Below are positions 39,101 to 51,570 of a stretch of DNA of 64,000 bases, piece by piece. A program made the position numbers and the translations under genes. Origin of the DNA: Owenia fusiformis (taxonomy: Eukaryota > Annelida > Polychaeta > Sabellida > Oweniidae); contig CAIIXF020000011.1 in assembly GCA_903813345.2 (NCBI GenBank), positions 26,342,166-26,406,165 of the forward strand, read 5' to 3'. The notes beneath the pieces are model-generated. The model made no database searches. It saw nothing but the letters and a program-made list of their open reading frames with translations, and was not told the DNA's origin. Every line of letters begins with the position of its first letter. Position 1 is the first letter of the stretch.

Positions 39101-42075
39101 TATAACTTGGACAGAACACTTGACTGATTAACATTATCGTAGAATATCTTAAGAATAATTTCACCGTTAAATAGTCAATGAGAAATGGGTTTTAATTAAT
39201 TTTCATACAATCAACCTTGGGCTGTAGAAGTTGTGACAACGGAGGAAACTATGACGGGTAAGTCCACACTTTTCTACACAACCTCGGGGAAAGCATAAGA
39301 ACAAATTCAAAGCGATGGAAATTGAAACCTAAATCTGAAAACTTTGGTAAATCTGATTCTGCCTTCAATCCCTACAGCACAAGCTTGTATCTATTGTTTT
39401 AGATCAAACAGATGTTATGACAACAACTCCTATCACAACACAGAAGCCCATGATGAAAAGTTAGTAGATTGATTCGACGATAGTTTGTTTATGCATCCAT
39501 GACGATACAGGTCTTATTCCCTAAACTAAATCTTACGGATGTATCGTCGTTTACTTCATTTAAATCAATTCCCATGGACACAGTTTCAATGAAATCGAAT
39601 GATCGTTGCTTAACACTCCAGTAATGAATTTCGATTGTAATTCTGTTTCTGAAATTTCAACTTGTTAGAGATATCATTTCAACGCATGTCGTTTGTTTGA
39701 GCTCAATATAATTAGTAATATTTTCAAATACGTACTAGGTTATCAACCACCCGAGAAATGCCCAGATGAGATTAGAACATGTGTGATTGATCCATGTGAC
39801 AAAAGGGTTCGGCCTGACTGCCCTGCTTGCCCCCGTGCTAAATGTGTGTAAGTCATCTATTCTCTTTGTAAACCTACAATCATTAGTAAACCTGATTCCT
39901 TATCGATTATATCGAACGATTTGATGCGATCCTTCATTACTATAAAATGGCATTTGTAAACCGCAGAAAAAAAGCTTCCTTTAAGACACGGTCCATGAGG
40001 TGTTTGTGTTGCTAATATTACTTGGTAATAAAAACTACAGTAAATAAAATGAAAATTAAGTTCCTTATATTTACTGCTTGGATCCACTATAAAAGTAGGA
40101 CCGATATTTGTGGATTTTCAGCTTTGGAAAATCTTGGAAAAAATATTAATATGTTTTAACATTTTTAACCGACTATTTAATTACTATATATTAATTATTC
40201 CCCAATCATTGCATTTTTGCTCTTTATCATGTAGCTCCGATTATTGTCCTAACTGCTGGGATCCGCTGTTCAAATTAGGGAAGAAGAGATATGTTGACTG
40301 TGGCAGAGTCGGTAAGTAACATACATTATCTAACAGATGATTGTTTTCTATGGATCGTTTAACTCCAGTCGATTCCTATTGTAGAAATGCAGCCAATAGC
40401 GTTCATGTGCAATGTAATGCAATGTTGCGTTCACAATAGCTAAATCGAGTAAATCTAAAATAGTAAATTGAGCTTACTTAATAGATTCCTTTAAACAAGA
40501 AAATAAAAACCTCTTCGTGAGGTTGACTGTCAAAAGTATTCTCCCCGATTGTACCCCGATCTGTGGTATAGCTTACATATACTCGTACATGCATACTGGT
40601 CAATAATGGTGAAAGATATCATATGGTATATTTGATGGCGCTTTGAAGCGGATTGCAAAGCGGCACCAAACAAAGCGTGACAAAGCTTGATTAAAGCGTC
40701 AGGGTCTTAATAGGTCGTTGAAAAGCTCGGAGTAAAGCGGGACATTCGGCAAGAGCGCCAAACAATTTTAAACTGTTTAAAAAAATTTGGGCGCTCTGTT
40801 ACGAATTGATTATCGCCGAGAGCGTATCAAAGCTTAACAAACAGTAAGAAAGCTCAGCAAAGCTTGACTCAAAGCGTAGGAAAGCTTATAACAGAGCTTG
40901 GTTCAAAGCGGGGACCCCAGTCTCTCACGGTCTGTTACCACTTGACACGCTTCGTTAAGATGTCTCAAAATTTGCTACGATCTGGCTTGAAGATCTGACA
41001 CGAGGTCAGACGCTTTCGTCAATATTTGACACTCTTTGTTACCCTTTTACGAAAGACTCTCAAGCTTTCCAACGAATTGATCAAAGATTGACACTCTTTG
41101 TTATGCTTTGTTACACTTGACAAGCTTCCTTTCGCTCTCCCACGCTCTTTCACGCAGGGCGACAAACATATCATGTCTTCTTCAGAGAGATCATGCTCTA
41201 TAGTCCATATGGATCTTCTGGATCTAAGCTTGTTGTTCTGCCATCGTGTTCTGGAGTCAAAGGTGTAGTGATTTTATGGATCTACTGCATCTTTATATAG
41301 TCATTCGATCAAAAGCGGCATGAAATCGGCGATCTCGACATTTTCCAATGCATAACAGAGCTAAACAGAGCGTAACAATGCACAACAGAGCTTAATAATC
41401 GTACCAGAGCCTGATTTAAAGCGTCATAATCGCATCGAAGCGTAATTCAATAAAGCTTATCAAAGCGTGATTTCAAGCGTAACAAAGCCTGATCAAAGGG
41501 GGATCAAAGCGCGAGGAACCGATACAAGTCGGGAAATCAGAGCGTAATATTACAATAGGTGATCGTGATATTTTTGGAAAAGTTCACAAAAATGACGGCT
41601 CTTGCTCGCCGATTTAAAGCGTGGCATTCGCCGTTAGTGTGAACTAGGTGTTAAAGACTTTATGTGAAAAACATTTTAAATAAAAAAACATCATTCTTAG
41701 CAGAATAAAACATTAAAGAAAATATTAGGATTGAACTTGCTTATGCTTTAAAATCTCATGTAGAGTGTGATGATCCTGAAGATTGCAAAGTGGACCCCTG
41801 TAGCATTGTAAAGAAGCCTAAGAAGGGCCAGTGCGTGTAAGTAATTCCAATTAACTCTTAAAATATGTTGCCTGTTAGAATCCCTTCATATTATTTAAAA
41901 TATCAATGTATTTTTGAAGAAAGTCCATCATAAATATATGCATAACTAATCTATTCGACATCATTTCAACAGATCTAACAACTGCGGTGGATGCAAGGCA
42001 GTGTGTTACAATAAGAAGTGTAGGAAGGTGAAATGCAAGAAACTTAAAATGAAGACCACACCAACGATGCCCTGA
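35968..42075 (+). CDS. Secreted phytocyanin-like cupredoxin with Cys-rich tail (9 exons, 283 aa)
   Basis: Exons: 35968-36067, 38232-38321, 38633-38845, 39228-39257, 39403-39459, 39739-39847, 40235-40311, 41764-41836 and 41973-42075. They total 852 nt in one open frame with good GT..AG borders (e.g. T|GTGAGT, G|GTAAGT). Residues 1-22 form a signal peptide (MRVLYVYVTLQLIF..). Residues 34-134 are a cupredoxin domain: the HNV motif, then YDGC, then YYFACG, SHC and GGM. This matches the phytocyanin order, with His, Cys, His and Met as type-1 copper ligands and the YDGC and SHC cysteines as the likely disulfide. A short Thr-rich linker (exons 4-5) follows. Two Cys-rich modules (exons 6-7 and 8-9) share C..DPC..C(V)S..C..C spacing and the same internal phase 2. 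There is no membrane anchor. Electron transfer or copper binding outside the cell is inferred. Ephrins are also cupredoxins but have no copper ligands. Confidence 0.85.
36538..37147 (-). mobile_element. Probable truncated retroposon 3' end
   Basis: A TATTG pentamer run at 36538-36565 reads as a CAATA-type tail on the minus strand. Upstream on that strand, an open stretch (36899-37147) encodes HYIPEKEKYASC..HDCSRC and then a Cys-rich hydrophobic part. I do not recognise the family. It lies in intron 1 of the cupredoxin gene. Confidence 0.4.
37380..37950. mobile_element. Fold-back element in cupredoxin intron 1
   Basis: The left arm (ggagcatttggacagctgaa.. to ..gcgctgaaatacttc, about 37410-37545) is matched inverted at about 37785-37917. 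Similarity continues weakly outward. The arms hold no coding sequence. Confidence 0.82.
40630..41640. repeat. Array of degenerate AAAGCGT/AAAGCTT words in intron 7
   Basis: Roughly thirty copies by eye of (c)aaagc(g/t)t(g/a)a lie between 40640 and 41630, often 10-20 bp apart. They are in plus orientation at 40640-40920, complement orientation at about 40950-41150, then plus again at 41350-41630. No gene is seen. The block might be the subterminal repeats of a DNA transposon or an independent word-array. Confidence 0.6.
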
Positions 42076-42114
42076 TTGACAAGCACCAATTCAACATTAT
42101 GATCACTTTAAGAA

Positions 42115-42120
42115 AATAAA
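42115..42120 (+). other. Polyadenylation signal of the cupredoxin gene
   Basis: AATAAA lies 40 bp after the TGA stop at 42073-42075, the expected place for the 3' end signal of this gene. Confidence 0.6.
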
Positions 42121-43225
42121 GAGATAATCACATGCAAAAGTCAATCTCCAATTCTGTTTAATCCATTTAAAATTAATTTAAACTCTTGTTTACGATTTAA
42201 AAACTTGGAAACCATATCACGTGTTGACAGCAGAAGATTTGTCCAGCTTAAGGGAGCATGCTTTATTTGCCCTTTTAGCAGAGTTTTTTCATTCTCATAT
42301 AAGTATAAATTCTTACAAGGATGATGCACGATAAAGCTAAATTTCATATTACAAAGTTATTTAATAAGACGGCTACAATTGAAAAGGACTTATGAATCTA
42401 TTGTGACCACACCTTATCTTGATCTTCTTATTAACATTGAACTACACAACATTTTATATTGTTAGTTATAACAATATAAAACTCAGCTTTGCTGAGAAAT
42501 ATGTTTTTACCACTGGGGATGCTAAATGATGTTGATACTGTTTAGAAATTGGATTTGAAATCACAATGTTTTTATTTTGCACCATTTAAGTCGGATCCCG
42601 GCTATGGCATTAGAAAAATAGGGATCGAATAGGGTAAAGAAATAAGGATCAAAACCAGCCATAGTTTACTTCTGATGACCATTGTGAATAACGCAGATGC
42701 GAGTAGGTAGTTACCAGATTCACCACCAGGTGGCTCGTTCGGGTCAGATAGCATGGCGGGTATAGTAGAAAGTTCCCTTTAACTTAAATTTCATCTATTT
42801 GCGTGGTTCAATTTTCATATAACCCGTATATGTATCTGATAGTTAAGCAAATTAAAATATGTCCAGTAAAGGAAAATGTTATCTGTCCAATACAAGAAAA
42901 GATAATTCACTTTTTGTGATTTTGTAACATGGGGTCTAGGAATCAACCCGAACAAGAAGTCACATTTTCAAAAATTAAAGTTGATAGACAATTTTAAAAA
43001 CCATATTTCTAGTTGTACTTTTACATAAAGATTTCAAATATGAGATCACTTTGACTGAATTTTGAATATTTAATGACGTAAATCAAGATTATTTTTTCTC
43101 GAATCTAGTCTATTATTGTGTTTATTGATAATGGCGATGTTGTCTCTTGATTGAAGGGGAAGCTAGGGGCTTTAGAAATTATTTATTTCCACGTCAGATC
43201 TAGATCATTGTTTTGGGATATATTT
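42121..43225. other. Intergenic, no recognised feature
   Basis: This follows the cupredoxin polyadenylation signal. Only short frames occur (42141-42347 minus), without domains. Confidence 0.4.
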
Positions 43226-43640
43226 ACAGGATGAGCCAAAAAACGTCTACATTTTTCATCTCGATATCTTGGCTGGATATTTCTCTATCTTCATAAATTG
43301 CATCTCATATTATTTAAGTGTTCTTCTCTGTCCGTGAGTTCTTCTTGCAACTAGATTGTGGATGATCTTCAACACTCTGCCTGAAGACACTGCCTTCCTC
43401 AAATTTACAATACTGCCTTTAGATGCTTGAAGCAGATATGGTATTTTGCCCATTAGTATTAAAGGAATTGTCAAAATTGTAATAACTTCCTCCAGTTGAA
43501 GCACCACTGTTTTAAACAGATCGTATTGGTGATATAATATCACTGAACATAGTATTGCTTGTTCAGCATCACACAACATTACCGTTCATTATTTATTTGG
43601 GAATGAATACACAATCGTCATTTTTCAAGAGTTTTTTGTA
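43226..43640. mobile_element. Possible mariner-type end and remnant
   Basis: tacaggatgagccaaaaaac resembles Tc1/mariner termini. A minus-strand frame at 43310-43579 (89 aa) follows but shows no firm motif. No partner end was found. Confidence 0.3.
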
Positions 43641-44074
43641 TGTTAACTCATAAACTCTTTGATAGCAAGCACATTTTATATGATTTCAACAGAAAAATAA
43701 TATCAAAATGGACTCCAGACTCACATTGGGTGGTATACCACATGAAACACTGTTCAATTTTTACAGTCTAACGATTTAAATTAGTTTATATTTGATATAA
43801 TATCATCATTGAGTGTTTTTATAAATATGAGATTTCAACAGGGGTCTAATTTACAAAATAATCAATTATAAAAAAGTATTTCAAAAATGTGAAAATATGA
43901 TAAATTATTTGGCTCTCGAAAGAAGGTGTAGATTTAAAGTTCAGACATTTTGTTTTTGGTGACATTGACCTAACATGGACATATCATCAAGTATAGATAG
44001 ATATATGACGATATTCATTTATAGATCACCAGTCATTAACGTCAAAAATATCAATATTTTATATTGACAAAATT

Positions 44075-44215
44075 CAAAACAGATTGGGCTTGATCCTCAT
44101 TTAGGAGGAGTTTACTGGATTTAAGTGCCTCAGTAACTGTTAAGGAACTAGCTACTGAGGCACTTAAATCCAGTAAACTCCTCCTTAATGAGGATCAAGC
44201 CCAATCTATTTTGAA
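44075..44215. repeat. Long hairpin upstream of the second LINE
   Basis: Arms of about 60 bp (ttgggcttgatcctcat.. and its complement) are separated by a 17-bp loop and differ at only a few positions. The right arm also reads as an open peptide ending SKLLLNEDQAQSILNG-stop. Confidence 0.85.
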
Positions 44216-45392
44216 TGGATGAACATTGACAGGTCCCCTATGAACTGTACTTGACCTGATTGTTGACCATTACATGTACCTAAGTACATGTACACTTTTC
44301 ACTTGCTTTTTGATTTACATTAGGTAACTTCACTTGATTCTATTGACAAAATTAAGTCTCACTCACACTGAGTTGGCTTTACATTACTAATTTTTGTCTA
44401 CTGCATAATAAAGTTACAGCTATAACTGTTACCTACTGTTGATTACTGAGTAAGTTAACTGTTAAATAACATTCATATTCATTTAAAGGTAAATCTACCC
44501 TTGACTCTTTACAGGAACTAAAGAGTGTTCTGTTTTGTTTATATTATGTTATTTTACCTCTCAGTACTGTAAGCATTAATGATTTGTGTTTACTGATGTA
44601 GAAAGTTGGACTTCCAGTATTGGGGGGGGGGCACAATGGCACAGACCTGTGAATGGTTATAATACTTTCGCCATGTTTTATGCTTTATCACCTTACATAA
44701 ATCTTAGCACAGATTTCTTTTTGTTACTATTCAACAAGAAACTGAAGTGATTCTTTTCCTTTTGATTGTCAGAATGCTTACTCTACTTATGAGATGGTAC
44801 ACATATTTTCACCACCTTGCTTATTATTCCCGCTTATATTATACATAATAAGCTTTGTTTTGTTCCTGATGCCTAAAGGAAATCAAGCCTTATCTAAGGA
44901 AACAGAAGTTTTTCTGCATTGAGTTATATTCAAACAGTTTTTAATCCAATATATGAATATAGACATGAAATACTGTGACTAATGTTAATAGAAAGCAAGA
45001 ATTATGGTGCTAAAAGGAAATTAGAAGAATAACGTACCTAATATACCTTTTCTAATACCCTGTCTTAGGTTCATTTAAATGCAACATTGTTTGGCTACTG
45101 CTACTGCCAGATATGAAGGTTTTAATCACAATCATAATACTTTTTATTGAGCATTAAACATTCTTATTTGTCAACATCTGTTATATTAGTGAAAGTGACA
45201 TTCTGCCTATGGTATACAATCCCATTTCACTGCACACTTAATTTTTGCTTTATGATCAAAGCAATGCAAGGAGCTCCATATTTGCTTATTGTGGCTTTAA
45301 TATGAACTTTCTCCCTATTTCTCCTACTTCAACTGGCTATATTGTAAGAATGTCCCATACCTTTATGTGTCAAGTTTTTGCTTCAGTGAGGG

Positions 45393-48300
45393 TTGGAATT
45401 GGGTAACGCAGGAATAACCTTACTACTATGGAGGGCTCGAATAGGGATGTTTTGCTGTGGAAACAGGGGCTCTACCTGCAAAAATGATATTTCAGCTCTA
45501 TCTTTACACACAATCGCTGATACATGTAGATCTATGATACATTCAAATTTTTCAATCATGTTCATGTTTATAATTTGGCTTACCCTTTTGAAGCCTTACT
45601 TCAATAACTTATTCCTGATAGTATTGTTTATAAGCCATTTACCGTTTACCACCTGCCTTGTCCCAGGTGCCGTGCTTATCTTTCTGTATGGCAATACAAA
45701 AAGACTCAATATATATGCATTACTGCAATCTCTCATATGCATATCATCGGTTTTCCTTGTTCCAGGGTCAGGAACATATGCATTTAACCCAACATTATCC
45801 AAACTGTTGTTAATGCTAGCAGGTGACGTTCACCCTAATCCAGGGCAACTACACAATAACGAAATTAATGACTTAAGCTTTATGTTCTCAAATATCAACA
45901 GTATTTTTGCAGATTCTGGTGCACGCTTTGAAGACTTAAAACAACGAGCCTTTGACCTAAAACCTGGGGTAATAGCTTTATGTGAAGCTGGAAATTTTAT
46001 TAATAAACCAACAGATTTTGACCTTCGTCTGGGTAACTTTAAACATCCAGTCTTCTCTAATCTTGGTCGAGGACTTGCAATCTATGTTCATGATGACGTT
46101 CCATCCAAGCCTCTTAGTCCAGACCTGTACATAAAAGATCTTGATATTCTTTTCACAGAATTAACATGTGATCATAAAAGTATTTTATTTGGGGTCTGCT
46201 ACAGATCCCCCAGTCAGAATGCAGAGGAAACTCGTGCATACTTTAATAGGCTTAACCGTCAGCTTGACATAATTCAAAATAACACAAAAAAGTTTGACCA
46301 CATTTTGCTCATGGGAGACTTAAATGCAAAACATCCCAACTGGTATAAAAATGACAAGAACTTAGCAGGAGAATTATTCCTGGAAACTCTAAATACCAAT
46401 TGTTTTGACCAAATTGTTGACCAACCAACAAGAATAACAAGTACTTCTAGCACATGCATAGATCATATTTTTACAAATTCTTGTGAACAAGTCAAATCCT
46501 GGTCAGTTATTGATCCAATTGGTAGATCTGATCATGGAACACTTCTTGCTTCTTTAAATCTCTCTAAACCTAGGCATCCTCCTATTAGGCGTATAGTCTG
46601 GCAATATGACCGTGCAAACCCTGAAGATCTTAACAATGTTATTAGAAATACCGACTGGCAATCTATTTTGAACTCACAAGATATTGATACATTAACATCT
46701 ACCTTTACGGAAACATTATGGTCAGTTTATAAAGACCAAATTCCAAATAACTTTAAGATTACAAAATCAAATGATCAACCATGGTTCAATGAGAAATTAA
46801 GAGTCGAGTCTATCAAAAAACGATCACTTTATAAACGCTATCAAAAGAACTCAAATCCAATTAATGACCAACTTTACAAAACCCAAGCAGAATTGGTGAC
46901 AGATCTTATTAAGGAAGCAAAACTGCGGCATGAAAATAAAATTTTTGAATCTGTTGAAAAACTCAATAAAAATGACAAAAACTTTTGGAAACTAATTACC
47001 TGTCTAATTGGAAAAGGCAAAGCACATTCAAACATACCAGCACTATTTAATAGCAATGGTGATCCAATGACATCAAATTTTGACAAGGCCACATCATTTT
47101 TAAACTTTTTTGTTGAGAAATATAAAAATGACACTCCACTTAATTACGAACCAATTTTCCCCATGAGAACAAATTCATTCTTGATTTCAATACAAACTAA
47201 TTTTGAAGAGGTCATGAAAATAATTCTAAAACTTGACAGCTCCAAAGCCTGTGGCCCGGATAAAATAACTAATAAAATGCTCTTAATGACTGCACATACA
47301 ATATCTCATCCTTTAGCTGACCTTTTTAACAAGTTACTCAAAAATTGCACTTTCCCGAACTCCTGGAAAATTGGAAATATTTGCCCCATTCACAAAAAAA
47401 ATAATAAATCAGAAATATCGAAATATCGACCCAAATATTACACTTTTGAGCTGTCTGTCAAAAATTTTTGAAACTATTGTCGCTGACAGAATTAAAAACC
47501 ACTTGATTTCAAATGACCTTTTGTTTAAATTTCAATCGGGGTTTCTGCCAGGGCACAGTACTCAGGCGCAGCTAGTCGCCATTGAACATCTTATACAAAC
47601 TAATTTGGATAAAGGAAAGGGAATAAAAGCCCTATTTTTAGACATCGCGTCAGCCTTTGACTGTGTGCCACATAGACTTTTACTCTTAAAAACAAAATCA
47701 TATGGTATAGGTGGCCAAGTTCTCAAAATGTTGAAGTCATATCTAAATGATCGCAGAGTTAGGGTCACAATAGCAGGCACTTCCTCACATTTATCTGAAC
47801 CAAATGCTATAAAAAGCGGTGTCCCACAGGGGTCAATATTAGGCCCCTTGCTTTTCATTTTATTTATTAATGATCTACCGGATGACCTTGACACAGACTG
47901 TTTCATCTATGCTGATGATACCTCAGTATATTTTCCATTTAGTACTCAAAATCCAAAAGAAATTGACGATAAAGTAAATGAATCTATAAGAAAAATTATA
48001 CTTTGGTCTGAAAAATGGAAACTTAGTTTTAAACCCGAGAAAACGAAAGAAATAATATTCCATAAGTCAAAAATTCAATTAACACAGGTAAGTGAAACAG
48101 TCATGAACAATATACCCATTGATCGTGTGAATTCACAGAAACACTTAGGATTTATATTTGACGAGCACTTGACAAATGAAGCACACATCTTGTCAATTCG
48201 AGATAAAGTAAATAAAATGATCAATCCGCTTAAGTCTCTACAACGAAATCTTACATCTAAATCTTTGGAAACTATTTTTGTATCATTCATAAGACCACAT

Positions 48301-48969
48301 TTTGAATATGGTGCCATTATTTTTAACTCTTCGAATAAATACCTTCTCAATATTTTGAACCAATGCTTTTACCAAGCAGCACTTATCTGTAGCGGCTGTA
48401 TTCATGGAAGCAGCACAGAAAAAGTCATTGATACACTTGCATGGACACCTCTTGAGACCAGAAGGGATATGCACATTTTGAGATTTATGTATCGTGTAAA
48501 TCACAATTTATGTCCAAAATACATTACCGATATTTTTGAGCCTTTAAAAATTCAAAATGCAAGAACATTAAGACATAAGATAGACTATAGATTGCCCGCA
48601 AAATGCTCAGATAAACTGAAAAAGTCGCCAGCTTTTAATGCTGCCTCACTGTGGAACAGAGCTCCACAATATCTAAAAGAAAGTCTAAGTCTTCCTATCT
48701 TTAAAAGTCGCCAAAAAAAACTTATCCAAGAATCAAAACCTAAATTTGACCCTACAACCAAACTAAAGCTTACCAGGAACTTAGAAATCGTACTAAACAG
48801 ATTCAGAGTAGATCTGATTTTTAAAGCCCAACTATATGCACACAACTTTACCACTTTAAACACTCCCAACTGTGCATGTGGATTACCTGAAACCCCAAAA
48901 CATGTCTTTTTTAGATGCCCTCAAAATCTTGCAAGCAGAACAATGTTTTTTAATAAAATCTCAATATAG
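45393..48969 (+). pseudogene. LINE ORF2: leader with 2A-like motif, endonuclease, reverse transcriptase; one frameshift
   Basis: The first frame (45393-47471) has a long hydrophobic leader, then LLLMLAGDVHPNPGQ at about residues 137-151, then an APE endonuclease (MGDLNAKHPNW, GRSDHGTL). The reverse transcriptase starts as SSKACGPDKITNKML and continues in the frame 47371-48969 with GFLPGHSTQAQL, LDIASAFDCVPH, SGVPQGSILGPLL and IYADDTSVYF. The frames meet near 47428-47435, where one extra base in an A run after ..KYRP accounts for the shift. The C-terminus CACGLPETPKHVFFRCPQ is zinc-knuckle-like. The true start codon is uncertain. Confidence 0.87.
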
Positions 48970-49215
48970 TTTTTCTGTATCATCCTCATCTCCCTTTTTG
49001 CCCTCATGGAACCAAGAACTTGACACCTAACTCTCATTCTTAGCCAGACACCCCCAGTTCTTCTATGCCACAATGGACAAAATGCTGTTCCTAATTGTAT
49101 AATATATAAATTATGTATTTAAGCTTGGCCTATAATGCCACTAGGCGATTGGCAAGCAATTCGATGTAAATTTGAATATCATGAAATAAATAGTTTATCA
49201 TATAAAAAAAAATAA
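45393..49215 (+). mobile_element. APE-type LINE (CR1/Jockey-like) with 2A-like leader
   Basis: The coding region at 45393-48969 is followed by a short 3' UTR and an A-rich tail near 49205. The 5' end and any ORF1 are unresolved: 44220-45392 shows no ORF1-like protein. It lies between the cupredoxin gene and SRCR copy B. Confidence 0.85.
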
Positions 49216-49344
49216 ATAAATTTATATTTCAAGATTTTTATACACCCCTGTTAGACCCTTTCCTTAACAAGTAAACGGTTATTGGGAATATGTGTCTTAA
49301 CATTTAAACGTATCAAAAAGGATGGTGAATCAACCGGAGGAAAC

Positions 49345-49775
49345 AACTGAAGGTCAGGCTGCATGTTCGGAACTTTGCTGCAACCCTCAAGAGGGTCACA
49401 TGTTATTTTTCAAATTTGAATCACTCCTTCCCCGCAATGTCTACATCTCTCACTTTTGCACAATGAGTGCAATAATATACTTAGAAAAAATGTAGAGAAG
49501 AATGTTTTGATAAAATGTATAAAAAACAAGAAAATTCAATGAAAAAAATCAGAAAATTTTCAAAAAGTTTTTTCACCGAATATTCTCGTTTTTATACATT
49601 TTACAAAACAAATCTTCTCACCAGTCTTTTCTAGGCACATAAGTGTACTCTTTGTGCAAAATTGGAAGATGTAGACAATGTTGGGAAGGAGTGATTCCTC
49701 TTTGAAAAATAAAATGTGACTTAATTGAGGAATGCAGCTCAATTTCGAACATGCACCCTGGCTTAACTAAGGCTT
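49345..49775. mobile_element. Fold-back MITE with about 190-bp arms
   Basis: aggctgcatgttcggaac..caatgtctacatct.. is matched inverted by agatgtagacaatgttggga..gaacatgcaccctgg. No coding sequence. Confidence 0.82.
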
Positions 49776-49854
49776 ATCTGAAAATTTCCTTGAGGTTCTG
49801 TAATGCATTGCTATTGTGAGCTGTTATGATGTTTAGTGTGTACAAATAAACAGT

Positions 49855-51127
49855 TGTATAGCAACAAACAACAAGCAACAATACCAAACTTTCTTTAAAA
49901 ATGTCGGATTTCCGCATGCTTTAAAATAATTAAAATGACAAATTATTATGATATTTTATAGTTTATAATTTAGCTTACCTGCCTACCCGTAATAAAAGTT
50001 TTATGGCAACCTTATCTCTGAACTAATTTTACCTATAGCTATGATATTAAACATTGTATGTGTAATTACATAATCTATATTTTCTGGAAAAATGAGAAGG
50101 ATAGTTGAAAAATCACGAAATGAGAGCATCTTTATCAGAATATATTGATTCACAAATTTTCTAATAGTTCTGATGCAGGATCTGATACGGGATTTTGGCT
50201 GATACGGGATATTTGAATATCAGTTTTATTTATAACGATGTCTTGCTATTTTACTGTTTTGTTCGTACTTCAAACGAGATGACCTACTGTTTTGTACATA
50301 GTGCATCCGGGTATTTGGCAGTCCAAGTTATATGGAGCCTGAAGATGTTGTTATCTTCAAACTAGTGGATATTCGTTAACATGCATGAAAAACTGGGAAA
50401 GTATGTTTTCGAATTCCAAATAAAAACACTTCGTTAGAATATTAGTTATAATACGAATAAATTTTCGATTAGGTGTGTGGTTAGCGAGCACGAATCTCGT
50501 GCGCGAGTGGAGAAATATTTTCCCGGGGATTGAGGTCGGTTAACCGCATACTGCTTTGAATGCGAGTAAATGCTCAATTCTGTACCGAACCGGTATTACC
50601 GGAATAACCGCCAGCCTCTAGAAATCTCTGACGAAAAAATCTGTTGAGCATGTTGTGGCATCACGGCTTTTAATACTAACAATGGACTTGGGGGCCTTGC
50701 TGTCATGTTGAAATGAGGTTTGACGATTTGAAGAGTCTTGTCATCAACGGATTCATAAAGCACCTAAATTTTTATAAAGGGAAAAGTATAAAGAAACAAA
50801 CGTTGATCAATATCGATGATGTTATCCATGATACTGCTGATTTGCAAAATCTCTCTTTTGTTATTTTTCTCGTATCCCTCCATTTTTTCAGAACATATAG
50901 ATTACGTAATTGCACATACATACAATGCTAAACTATTATACCTATATCTAATATTTATTTAGAAATAAGGTTGCCATGGTAACCTGTATTAAGGGTAGGC
51001 AAGTCAATTAAATTACAACCTATAAAATTTTATAATTTAACTTTTAATTTTATCATTTTATAGTATGCAGAAATCATACATTTTTTCTAAAAAAATTTGG
51101 TATTGTTGCTTATTGTTTGTTGCTAAA
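49855..51127. mobile_element. Non-autonomous DNA element with about 165-bp inverted ends
   Basis: The left arm (tagcaacaaacaacaagcaa.. to ..ggcaacctta) is matched inverted from aaggttgcc at about 50960 to gttgctaaaac at 51127. The 950-bp core has only short frames (50713-50931). Confidence 0.82.
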
Positions 51128-51570
51128 ACGAAAAGTGACTGCCTAATTTTAGCAATAGTGTAAATAATTTATCCTTGGGGATATAATCTAGAATGTACCA
51201 TACCCTCAGCATGCAACTTCAAGAAAAGTACATTTTAGAGGATATTCCCTCGGGGAAATAGATTACACTACTGTCCTCGATGGTAATCACTATTTGTATA
51301 ATGCTCGTCATTCTTAAAATGTTAAGGGTGTTTTATTAGTACAGAGTATGATCAACAATCCAATGTTGCTCCATCAAGGCTTCTTCAAATACTTGTGTGA
51401 ACTGCCCTCTTTAAGTATAAATTTTTCATCGAAGCACATAGAAGAATATTGGATTTTTCATTCGATGATATTTATGAGATGCTGGACTATTTTTTCGTGG
51501 TAATTTTTTATTCCTTCGTGTTGAATTCAGTCAAAATAATGCCATTTCATTATGGCATCAACGTTTGCAA
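51128..51570. other. 3' flank of SRCR copy B
   Basis: Follows the stop of copy B on the minus strand and probably includes its 3' UTR. No clear polyadenylation signal was chosen. Confidence 0.4.

Noticed and set aside
35968-42075. Ephrin-type cupredoxin
   Set aside because: Ephrins lack copper ligands; this protein keeps His, Cys, His and Met in phytocyanin spacing and has no anchor signal.
43310-43579. 89-codon minus-strand frame as a gene
   Set aside because: No conserved motif; at best a remnant near a mariner-like end.
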